Shown piece after piece: positions 57,401 to 64,000 of a DNA stretch of 64,000 nucleotides. Origin of the DNA: Planctomycetota bacterium (lineage in GTDB: Bacteria > Planctomycetota > Planctomycetia > Planctomycetales > Planctomycetaceae); the NCBI GenBank assembly GCA_022600195.1, contig JAHZKX010000049.1, positions 62,001 through 126,000 on the forward strand, read 5' to 3'. Under the pieces are notes generated by a model, which saw only the letters and a list, made by a program, of their open reading frames with translations, had not been told where the DNA came from and ran no database searches. The position numbers were made by a program, and so were the translations under genes. Positions within the stretch are counted from its first letter, which is position 1, and every line of letters begins with the position of its first letter.

Positions 57401-57559
57401 GCGAGGTAGTACATCTGCCAGCGATTTGGAACTCGCCTTCTTTTTCTCAGCAGTCTTTTTTTCAGCAGAATTGAGCTGTTCGGTCAAAGCAATGAGAGAG
57501 ATGAGGGCTACCACAGCCGAGAGCAATAAGGCCTGTTTGAAAATCAGCTGTCTCATCAA
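54470..57559 (-). CDS. Exported propeller/HEAT/heme protein (putative membrane-bound dehydrogenase type)
   Basis: This 1029-residue exported protein has a signal peptide ([18 protein letters not shown]). The N-terminal half is the planctomycete/verrucomicrobial 'putative membrane-bound dehydrogenase' domain, a beta-propeller-like unit. Its [23 protein letters not shown] and [19 protein letters not shown] repeat as is usual. Alanine-rich HEAT repeats follow (about 500-860: [25 protein letters not shown]). The C-terminal cytochrome domain has [18 protein letters not shown] near residue 906 and [26 protein letters not shown]. It probably carries one c-type heme. The substrate is not known. Confidence 0.88.
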   Translation of the reverse strand: [1029 protein letters not shown]

Positions 57560-57729
57560 TCATCCTCTCAGAAAAGCACGATTTCAGGAGTGGCCCCATA
57601 CATCTGACTTCCTGAGATTGTACCGGGCTACTTTAGGAAGGAATCTTAAATAATTGTAAATTGGCCTCTACTCATTCACAAGAGACAATCAGGTAATGCA
57701 AAGCGATTCGTTTGGGAGTGGATACAAAA

Positions 57730-57768
57730 AAACTCTCTTCACGCGCACGCGAAGAGAGTTTGAATTTT
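57730..57768. terminator. Bidirectional terminator
   Basis: An 11-bp stem, AAACTCTCTTC with GAAGAGAGTTT (57730-57740 and 57751-57761), has a 10-nt loop. On the minus strand it is followed by a T-run, so it serves the redoxin gene ending at 57785. On the plus strand TTTTTT also follows. Confidence 0.8.
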
Positions 57769-57784
57769 TTGATCAATCAAGTCG

Positions 57785-58378
57785 TTACACTGCAGGTTGA
57801 CCGGTGAAGTATTCCGGTTCCTGGCCTGCCTGCCATTTAATGTTGCAGCCAATGCTGGGTTTCTGATTTTCGGTCACAGGGGCGCCAGCCAGAACAGCAT
57901 CGCAGGCCACGCGTAGATCTGCACCGGTAATCGGTTTCTCATTCCCTGGACGACTATCGTCAAACTGTCCCCGATAGACCAGTTTTTGTTCCTGATCGAA
58001 CAAGAAGAAATCCGGAGTGCAAGCGGCTTTGTACGATTTAGCAACTTCCTGAGTGGCATCGTATAAATAAGGGAAGTGATAACCTGCCGCATTGGCTTCC
58101 TCTGCCATTTTTTCCGGGCTGTCATCGGGGTGCGATGCGACATCATTCGAACTGATTCCCACGACCCCCAATCCTTTTGACATATATTCATCCGCAAACG
58201 TTGCCAATGCTTCGCGCAGATGGACTACAAACGGACAATGATTACACATAAAGATTACCAGCAAACCTTTGGAATCCTGAAAGTCGCTGAGAGACACGTG
58301 ATTTCCATCGACATTTTTCAATGAAAATTCAGGGGCCTGGGTTCCTAGAGGTAACATTGTTGAAGCAGTTTTAACCAT
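57785..58378 (-). CDS. Thioredoxin-fold redoxin (AhpC/TSA-like) protein
   Basis: The 197-residue protein is a cytoplasmic redoxin. The N-terminal TMLPLGTQAPEFSLKNVDG is the AhpC/TSA-type start. MCNHCPFVVHLREALATF holds the active-site CNHC in place of the usual CGPC. Later GVVGISSNDVASHPDDSPEKMAEEA and CTPDFFLFDQEQKLVYRGQFDDSRPG follow the family pattern. Such proteins are thiol peroxidases or disulfide carriers. No signal peptide is seen. It is transcribed away from the CoaD gene, which reads the same way 48 bp upstream. Confidence 0.85.
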   Translation of the reverse strand: MVKTASTMLPLGTQAPEFSLKNVDGNHVSLSDFQDSKGLLVIFMCNHCPFVVHLREALATFADEYMSKGLGVVGISSNDVASHPDDSPEKMAEEANAAGYHFPYLYDATQEVAKSYKAACTPDFFLFDQEQKLVYRGQFDDSRPGNEKPITGADLRVACDAVLAGAPVTENQKPSIGCNIKWQAGQEPEYFTGQPAV

Positions 58379-58425
58379 GGTATGCTCTCCTTGTTTTACA
58401 TCGACTAATAGCGTCGATTCAGATT

Positions 58426-58950
58426 CTATGGGGAATTTTTTAAATCAAATTTTTTAATTAAAGGGTGAACAACCCGCTTAGGAACGAAGTCCTTCAGTTT
58501 TTCTGCTGCGACATCGCCACCCAGTTGTGCAATTTGTTTGATTAACGAGCTGGAAATATGTGTGTATTTTTCGCTGGCCATCAGGAAAACGGTTTCGATA
58601 TCGGACGCCAGCGTTCTGTTAGCCAGTGACATGGTGAATTCCGCTTCGACATCGGTTAAAGTTCGCAGTCCTCGGAGCATGACGCCGCCGCCACACTCGC
58701 GCACAAAGTTCACCGCTAAACCCTGAAACGATTTGACTTCGACATTGGGAAAAGCAGACAGAAGTTCTTCCAACATCTGCAGGCGTTCTTCAGCTGAGAA
58801 TAATGGTTTCTTATCCGGATTGATTCCAACGCCCACTGTGATCTTGGAGTAAATCTCGGCCCCGCGCCCGACAATATCGAGATGCCCGAGCGTAGGAGGG
58901 TCAAAACTACCAACATAAACAGCATGATGTCGGTTGAGCGTATTCGTCAC
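58426..58950 (-). CDS. coaD: Phosphopantetheine adenylyltransferase
   Basis: CoaD transfers AMP from ATP to 4'-phosphopantetheine, the penultimate step of coenzyme A synthesis, in the cytoplasm. The nucleotidyltransferase motif is in AVYVGSFDPPTLGHLDIV (TxGH), and the substrate loop is ISSSLIKQIAQLGG (ISSxxxK). I set the start at the GTG at 58950 (174 residues), with AAAGG about 8 bases before it. The longer frame from 59052 adds 34 residues that do not fit CoaD, whose normal length is about 160. Confidence 0.93.
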   Translation of the reverse strand: MTNTLNRHHAVYVGSFDPPTLGHLDIVGRGAEIYSKITVGVGINPDKKPLFSAEERLQMLEELLSAFPNVEVKSFQGLAVNFVRECGGGVMLRGLRTLTDVEAEFTMSLANRTLASDIETVFLMASEKYTHISSSLIKQIAQLGGDVAAEKLKDFVPKRVVHPLIKKFDLKNSP

Positions 58951-59236
58951 AAAACTGCCTTTCTCGCGAAATTCCTGCCAACTTGATTTTTCATTGTAAC
59001 TGGAATCCTGTTCGATCCAAACGGACAGAATCCAATTTCTAAGATGAATCATAAGATTTGCACACTGGTCGCAGAAGTGAGGCTCCAGGAGTGAATTGCA
59101 AAATCACCAGCCTCGTTGTGTAATGGGAATAGTAAATATATTGTTTCCTGATAGATGTGAAGCAGACTCTCAATTGATCATCTATTAACCGACCACTTAA
59201 ATTCATTAACATCTCTATTTTCAGGAGCATCGTCGA

Positions 59237-60562
59237 ATGCGATTTTCTGTTTGTCGCTCAACAATTCAAACGGCATCTATCGGATTGATGCTGCTATTCT
59301 TCATCAGTTCCGTGTCTGCAGCACCCCAAAATCTGGCGGATGTTTCGAAGCTGTTAAAACAACCAACAAATAAAGAGAACCAGAAGCAGGTCCTTGATTT
59401 CTTTCAGAAACGCTATCAGAAAGAAAAAGATTTATCGAAAGGCGTGCATCGGCACTTACTCGAAAAAACTGACGATGGCGGCGGTTATGCAGGCTGGTTT
59501 TTAAAAGCTGACCCAGAAGCGAACGTCGTCATCTACGCCGAAAAGAATCGTCAATGGCCTATGATTGCTCTGGGAGATTCGGGCTACTTTGCGCGAGTGG
59601 AACGGTTTCCTAATTTTTCTGCAGCCCATTATCGGTATAGTATCAATGGTCGCCGCCTGCCTGCTGGCAGATTTAATCGTTTTGGCTTTGAAAGCTACGA
59701 GTGGAGACTGGAAAGTCTGAGACATAAGGGAGTACCTCAGGGAAAACTGATTCCAATGCCAGCCTTTAAAAGCACACGTCAATACCCGGGAACCGTCAGG
59801 GACTGGTGGGTCTATGTGCCGGCTCAATATTCAGAGACAAGTGGACCCGCGAAACTGATTGTTTTCACCGATGGGAAAGGCTACTGTCACGGGGATGGGA
59901 ACGCCACGATTGTCCTCGATAACCTGATCCACACCAAAAAAGTTCCGGTTTGCATCGCGGTTTTCATTAATCCCGGAGTGATTCCCGCTGGTTTAAAAGG
60001 AAAACAGGAATTTCGAAATCGCAGTAACGAGTATGATACCTGTACGGCTCAATACGCCACTTTTCTGGACGAAGAGATGTTACCTGTGGTTCGCAAACAG
60101 TATCGCATTTCTGATAAACCGGAAGACCATGTGATTTGCGGTGCCTCTTCCGGAGGGAGTTGTGCGTTTACAGCGGCCTGGCATCGAACTGATCTGTTTC
60201 AGAAAGTGATCTCCTTTGTAGGCAGTTTCTGCGATTTCCGCGGGATCAATGACTATCCCTCCCGAAAAAACAACACGATTCCCCTCGATCAGTTTGGCCC
60301 CTGGAAGACAGCCCATGATTATCCCGGTCTGATCCGAAAACAAGACCCTCCCAAGCCAATCAAGACGTTTTTACAGGATGGTGATAACGATTTAGACAAT
60401 AAGCTGGGTAACTGGTTTCTGAATAACGAGAGGATGGCAGCAGCACTCGCTTATAGTGGATACGACTACTGGTTTGTGACCGGACATGGCATCCACAGCA
60501 GTCGTCATGGCAAAGCAGTATTACCCGATGCTCTGGTCTGGATCTGGAAAGACGGAAAATAA
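59237..60562 (+). CDS. Exported esterase (enterochelin-esterase-like alpha/beta hydrolase)
   Basis: The 441-residue protein has a signal peptide (LMLLFFISSVSAAP). AGGAG precedes the start by about 9 bases. After an N-terminal beta-rich part, the C-terminal hydrolase domain shows DWWVYVPAQYSE, KLIVFTDGKGYC, HVICGASSGGSCAFTAAW (nucleophile Ser in GASSGG) and GHGIHSSRHGKAVLP with the likely catalytic His. This is the esterase D/enterochelin esterase-like group, which cleaves acyl groups from siderophores or polysaccharides. The signal peptide suggests action on external carbohydrate esters. Upstream on the opposite strand is coaD. Confidence 0.8.
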   Translation: MRFSVCRSTIQTASIGLMLLFFISSVSAAPQNLADVSKLLKQPTNKENQKQVLDFFQKRYQKEKDLSKGVHRHLLEKTDDGGGYAGWFLKADPEANVVIYAEKNRQWPMIALGDSGYFARVERFPNFSAAHYRYSINGRRLPAGRFNRFGFESYEWRLESLRHKGVPQGKLIPMPAFKSTRQYPGTVRDWWVYVPAQYSETSGPAKLIVFTDGKGYCHGDGNATIVLDNLIHTKKVPVCIAVFINPGVIPAGLKGKQEFRNRSNEYDTCTAQYATFLDEEMLPVVRKQYRISDKPEDHVICGASSGGSCAFTAAWHRTDLFQKVISFVGSFCDFRGINDYPSRKNNTIPLDQFGPWKTAHDYPGLIRKQDPPKPIKTFLQDGDNDLDNKLGNWFLNNERMAAALAYSGYDYWFVTGHGIHSSRHGKAVLPDALVWIWKDGK

Positions 60563-60966
60563 AAACAGGCCAAAATAAGACTTATTTCCAGCGAATCGAA
60601 ATAATCATTCATATTTTTATTTGACGAAACGCTAGTCACTCGATAAATTTACATGTGTAAGAATTCAACAGGAGTAAATGGTCTTGTTTTCTGAAGAGCA
60701 AGGAACCTGAAGAAAACAAATTATTGAGAAGAGTTGAATATCAGACCCTCTCATAATTTACCCGTTATTTACCAGTTGAGAATTTACAATAACAGAAAAA
60801 TGGATTTGTGTTCTGCAACTGGCGGAACAATGTTAGCTGCTTGTCGAGAAGAGTAAACTGCCTCAGAGTGACCTGCCTTGAATACTGCGACAGCACGGAA
60901 TTGATCGCTGGCTGGAACACAAGTGATTGTCTGAAGGTACATTTACTCATTCAAGGAGGATCACTT
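60563..60966. other. Intergenic region before the BON gene
   Basis: A weak inverted repeat, AAATAAG-A-CTTATTT (60573-60587), follows the esterase stop without a T-run. The rest is AT-rich and should hold the BON gene promoter. A minus-strand frame at 60765-60950 reads as random protein. Confidence 0.35.
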
Positions 60967-61200
60967 ATGACTGTAGAGACGTATTCACAAAAAGCAAAAA
61001 CACTCTCACGAAAGATTGAACAGACGATCGCCTTACGTACGGGAAGTCAGGTTCAATCTCTAAAAGTGGACATTCTGGGGGAAATCGTCGTTCTTTCCGG
61101 GCGCACTGATTCCTTTTACCACAAGCAGCTTGCAACCCATGCCGCTTTAAGTGAAATCGATCAGTATGCGCTGACCAATAATATTCGTGTTGAACTCTAA
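60967..61200 (+). CDS. BON-domain protein (77 aa)
   Basis: AGGAGG lies 8 bases before the ATG, a strong site. The 77-residue product has the BON pattern: a helix (TYSQKAKTLSRKIEQTIALRTG-like), then strand VQSLKVDILGEIVVLSGRTDS, helix FYHKQLATHAAL and a final strand. BON domains bind phospholipid or other hydrophobic ligands. There is no signal peptide or transmembrane helix, so it is cytoplasmic. Its stop codon TAA overlaps the first hairpin of the conserved non-coding element that also follows the gene at 15573. Confidence 0.75.
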   Translation: MTVETYSQKAKTLSRKIEQTIALRTGSQVQSLKVDILGEIVVLSGRTDSFYHKQLATHAALSEIDQYALTNNIRVEL

Positions 61201-61298
61201 CCTGTGTCCAGGTTTACTGTCTCGCCTTCATGGCCATTTGAAACGAGTATCATCGATTGAAAGGCACTCTGGTCAAACGAGATCCATTCTAGTTGATT
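61195..61298. repeat. Conserved structured element, copy B
   Basis: This is the counterpart of 15837-15940. Hairpin 1 is AACCTG-tgtc-CAGGTT (61199-61214), a perfect 6-bp stem. Hairpin 2 is GCC-a-TTT (61233-61239) with AAA-GGC (61260-61265) and an inner CGA/TCG. The two copies differ in hairpin 1 mainly at a pair that is A-U here and G-U in copy A. It lies between the BON stop and the end of the convergent plsY gene. Confidence 0.6.
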
Positions 61299-61349
61299 AC
61301 CCGTTCCTGTAGGAAACAGGAACAGCTTCAGCAAACTCCCGTTAACGAA

Positions 61350-61399
61350 AATCAAAACCAGCGAATTGATCAGGATGATCTTTTCTGGCTGGTTTGATT
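61350..61399 (-). terminator. Terminator-like hairpin downstream of plsY
   Basis: AATCA-a-AACCAGC (61350-61362) pairs with GCTGGTT-TGATT (61388-61399), 12 bp with one bulged A and a 25-nt loop. On the minus strand it is followed by TTTT-C-GTT. It lies 23 bp beyond the plsY stop. Confidence 0.5.
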
Positions 61400-61421
61400 C
61401 ATCCCGGGCCCAGGCTTTCTC

Positions 61422-62186
61422 TTACACTTCTTCATCCACTTTCGTCTCAGATGAAGTGTTTTCCGCGCTCTTTCGGCTGCCAAACTGAAATTTCTTTTCT
61501 TCCCCCCGCATGATTCGTCCCAGATTGCTCCAGTGACGCACGACAATTAACAGCGGGACGGCAATACTGAAAACGGCAAGCCCCCATTTTTCCTGCGTGA
61601 AAGCAGAAGCCCCCAGCTGGATGAATTGCGCCACAGCAAAGGCAATGGCGGCAACAATGGAGCTAAGGGCCACAATTCTTGTAATCAGAAATGTCAGAGC
61701 AAAGGCGCCCACGGCAATCAATGTTGACCAGGGCCCCAGAACCAAGATCACTCCCAGACTGGTGGCAACACCTTTTCCACCCCGAAAACCAAGCCAGACT
61801 GGAAACATGTGACCGAGAATCGTAGCCACGCCACTCAAAACTCTTACCTGGTCAAACTGAGGAGAATCAGAAGTTACAAATAAAGTCGGAATGAATAATA
61901 CAGGAAGTAATCCCTTTAAGGCATCCAGTAGCAGAACAACTATCCCCCATTTTGCTCCCAACGTTCTTGCGACATTGGTTGCACCAATATTCCCGCTACC
62001 CACGTTGCGAATGTCGGTTCCTGCAACCAGTTTCGCTGTCAACAGGCCGAAGGGAATCGAACCGGTCAGATAGGAAGCCACGGCAACAAAAATCCAAAAA
62101 TAATCTGCAAACATGTGTTGGACAGTCTCGTATAATGCAAGGTGAGTCATTTCAGTAAAGAAACGGGCTGTGATGATACTCGACAT
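61422..62186 (-). CDS. plsY: Glycerol-3-phosphate acyltransferase PlsY
   Basis: PlsY adds an acyl group from acyl-phosphate to glycerol 3-phosphate in the inner membrane, the first step of phospholipid synthesis. The motif TGSIPFGLLTAKLVAGTDIRN and the following GSGNIGATNVARTLG are family signatures, and VWLGFRGGKGVATSLG is the acceptor-binding loop. About five transmembrane helices are seen. The protein is 254 residues, longer than the usual 200 or so. Starts at 62150 or 62114 would make it shorter; none has a strong ribosome binding site. The C-terminal tail is hydrophilic (Lys/Glu-rich). Confidence 0.9.
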   Translation of the reverse strand: MSSIITARFFTEMTHLALYETVQHMFADYFWIFVAVASYLTGSIPFGLLTAKLVAGTDIRNVGSGNIGATNVARTLGAKWGIVVLLLDALKGLLPVLFIPTLFVTSDSPQFDQVRVLSGVATILGHMFPVWLGFRGGKGVATSLGVILVLGPWSTLIAVGAFALTFLITRIVALSSIVAAIAFAVAQFIQLGASAFTQEKWGLAVFSIAVPLLIVVRHWSNLGRIMRGEEKKFQFGSRKSAENTSSETKVDEEV

Positions 62187-62391
62187 CGACCAGAAAACAC
62201 AATAACAGGCTTAGATGCCTGATGAAGAATTTGACGCCATTTCCCTCCCTGCCTGAATGCAACAACGGCTCTAATCGCCGGTAAACTCATAAAGTTCCAA
62301 CTTACTGTTGGCCCTGACCTTGTGAATGAATTATTCTGAACGTTCAGGGTGCCATGCCTATCTCGATTCTCTTTTTCGTTTCAACGTAATC

Positions 62392-64000
62392 ATGACAGAA
62401 AAAAAACTTTCCATTCTCTCAACCGATCAAAAACAGCAGACTGACATCGAACAGGGATTGTATCCTGCGCGATGGTGGCATCGTGCGGATGAGAAAATCA
62501 TCTGCGATTTATGCCCGCGCACCTGTTCTCTGGCAGAAGGTGATCGGGGCTTTTGTTTTGTGCGTCAGAATATCGCTGGCGAAATGGCTTTGACCACTTA
62601 TGGACGCAGCACCGGATTTTGTGTCGATCCCATTGAAAAAAAACCGTTGAATCATTTTTACCCTGGTTCAAGTGTGCTTTCCTTTGGGACCGCAGGCTGC
62701 AATCTGGGCTGTAAGTTTTGCCAGAATTGGGATATTTCCAAATCGCGGGAAATCGAACGTCTCAGTGCCCGCGCCCTGCCTGAAGAAATCGCCCTGGTAG
62801 CTTCTGAGTTAGGATGCCAGAGTGTCGCCTTTACGTACAACGACCCCATTATCTGGGCTGAATATGCGATAGAAACTTCCAAAGCCTGCCACGCTCAAGG
62901 TGTGAAAACAGTCGCCGTCACCGCGGGCTATATTTCTGAATCAGCGAGGGCTGATTTTTTTGAACATATCGATGCTGCCAATGTCGATTTGAAAGCGTTC
63001 ACGGAAGAATTTTACTATCGAACCACTCTATCTCACCTGCAACCTGTCCTGGAAACATTACGTTGGCTCAAGCATGAAACCGATGTCTGGTTTGAAATCA
63101 CAAATCTGGTGATTCCGCAGGCGAACGATGATGACGATGAATTTCAAAAGATGTGCGACTGGATTTTGAATGAAGTCGGCGATGAAGTACCACTTCATTT
63201 TTCGGCCTTTCATCCGGACTTCCGCATGCAGGACCGGGGCTCGACTCCGCCTGAAACTTTGATTCGCGCACGAGATATTGCTTTGAAAACCGGGCTGAAA
63301 TATGTTTATACCGGTAATGTCAACGACGCCGCGACACAAAGTACTTATTGTCCAAACTGTCAACAGACCCTCATCGAACGCAACTGGTATCAGTTGGGAA
63401 AATATGCTCTGAACCAAAACTGTTGCGGTTATTGTGGCACTCAAATCTCTGGTGTATTCAGTGACAAACCAGGAACATGGGGGCAAAAAAGATTGCCCGT
63501 AGATATTCAAGATTTTTTAAAAAAACATTCCGGCACGAACTCTCAAAATACTAGACTTCAGAAAGGTTCCTCGACAATGCAGGGTAACGAATCGCCCCAA
63601 AACATCGAACTCACCAGCGAAGATGAGAAAAAAATACTTCAGAAGGCGGCTGCCGTTGTGGTGGGGACAGCGACTCAAAACAATCCCACAGACATTGCTC
63701 TGGATGAACTCGAAGATACTGTGATCAACGGTGCCTTTGTCAGTCTCAAACGCATGGGGCAATTGCGATCGTGTTGTGGTAATTTTGGGCAACCGATGCC
63801 GCTGGGACAAGCGCTACACCAGGCGGCAATACGCGCTGCCAAAGACGATCCCCGGTTTCCTCCCATTTCCTCCAGTGAATTATCCCAGCTTGACCTGGAA
63901 GTCTGGTTACTATCCGAACTGGAAGAGGTACAGGAACAGGGGGCAGATCGAATCAACGCTGTCACAGTCGGTCTGCATGGTTTACAGATTCGCGCTGATG
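62392..64000 (+). CDS. AmmeMemoRadiSam system: radical SAM protein fused to AMMECR1 domain (partial)
   Basis: The reading frame stays open from the ATG at 62392 to the window end (536 residues). N-terminal Cys residues (C38, C41, C45, C55; CDLCPRTC then GFC) precede the radical SAM motif GCNLGCKFC (C103, C107, C110), which binds a 4Fe-4S cluster and cleaves S-adenosylmethionine. SVAFTYNDPIIW and ANVDLKAFTEEFYYR are typical of AmrS. A zinc-ribbon-like YCPNCQQT and CCGYCGTQ follows at about residues 318-350, then a linker. From about residue 405 comes an AMMECR1 domain (GAFVSLKRMGQLRSCCG). The missing part may be the rest of AMMECR1 and possibly a Memo domain. The reaction is not established. 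Confidence 0.88.
   Translation, partial: MTEKKLSILSTDQKQQTDIEQGLYPARWWHRADEKIICDLCPRTCSLAEGDRGFCFVRQNIAGEMALTTYGRSTGFCVDPIEKKPLNHFYPGSSVLSFGTAGCNLGCKFCQNWDISKSREIERLSARALPEEIALVASELGCQSVAFTYNDPIIWAEYAIETSKACHAQGVKTVAVTAGYISESARADFFEHIDAANVDLKAFTEEFYYRTTLSHLQPVLETLRWLKHETDVWFEITNLVIPQANDDDDEFQKMCDWILNEVGDEVPLHFSAFHPDFRMQDRGSTPPETLIRARDIALKTGLKYVYTGNVNDAATQSTYCPNCQQTLIERNWYQLGKYALNQNCCGYCGTQISGVFSDKPGTWGQKRLPVDIQDFLKKHSGTNSQNTRLQKGSSTMQGNESPQNIELTSEDEKKILQKAAAVVVGTATQNNPTDIALDELEDTVINGAFVSLKRMGQLRSCCGNFGQPMPLGQALHQAAIRAAKDDPRFPPISSSELSQLDLEVWLLSELEEVQEQGADRINAVTVGLHGLQIRAD

Noticed and set aside
58951-59052. Upstream extension of coaD
   Set aside because: The extra 34 residues do not match CoaD, and the GTG at 58950 has a suitable ribosome binding site.
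1-64000. CRISPR array, tRNA, rRNA, insertion sequence or prophage
   Set aside because: No regularly spaced repeats, cloverleaf-type sequences, transposase or phage genes were seen. A tRNAscan or Infernal run would settle the RNA point.

Overview
The window comes from a planctomycete, most like the Gimesia/Planctomyces branch of Planctomycetales. This rests on content rather than on a marker gene. It holds two PSCyt1-DUF1549-DUF1553 proteins each followed by a DUF1501 protein, an ECF sigma factor with an anti-sigma-like FecR protein, a DUF1559 pseudopilin-like protein, a propeller/HEAT/heme protein of the Pirellula-Verrucomicrobium type, a kinase-FHA protein with the planctomycete N-terminal leader, and a J-like domain with a PPHHYDLL motif. 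Base composition is roughly balanced. I saw no phage, insertion sequence, CRISPR array, rRNA or tRNA.

Layout. 1-4.1 kb: minus-strand catabolic operon (small membrane protein, Na+/solute symporter, amidohydrolase, D-threonine-aldolase-like enzyme cut by the window edge). 4.3-15.8 kb: mixed single genes (TRASH-type lipoprotein, putative zinc phospholipase-like protein, phosphoesterase, heme protein, Ser/Thr kinase, SGNH hydrolase, HpcH aldolase, CHAD protein, Bcr-type MFS pump, a small unknown gene). 15.95-20.2 kb: UbiA prenyltransferase overlapping an inositol-phosphate synthase, then a phosphohexomutase. 20.8-24.1 kb: a short Hsp70, a J-like/MshEN fusion and a very small flagellar-rod-like protein. 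24.1-36.2 kb: long minus-strand run (CNNM/CorC protein, double ABC-2 permease, polyprenyl synthase, MoaC, SMC, FlgI-like HEAT lipoprotein, LptA-like protein). 36.4-39.8 kb: exported alpha/beta hydrolase and exported triple RidA-like protein, closed by a strong terminator. 40.5-52.3 kb: ECF sigma, FecR, then two PSCyt1/DUF1553-DUF1501 pairs. 52.7-57.6 kb: DUF1559 protein, small lipoprotein, large heme/HEAT protein. 57.8-64 kb: redoxin, CoaD, esterase, BON protein, PlsY, and an AmmeMemoRadiSam fusion running off the end.

The most unusual non-coding signal is a pair of related elements of about 100 bp, 45 kb apart (15837-15940 and 61195-61298). They are about 70% identical by eye without gaps. 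Each starts at the stop codon of a small plus-strand gene and ends before a convergent gene, and each keeps a 6-bp tetraloop hairpin plus a second central hairpin. Other points worth following are the exported three-domain RidA protein without the catalytic arginine, the D0-only flagellar-rod-like protein, the Hsp70 with a J/MshEN partner, and the single sigma/FecR pair heading two surface-cytochrome modules.
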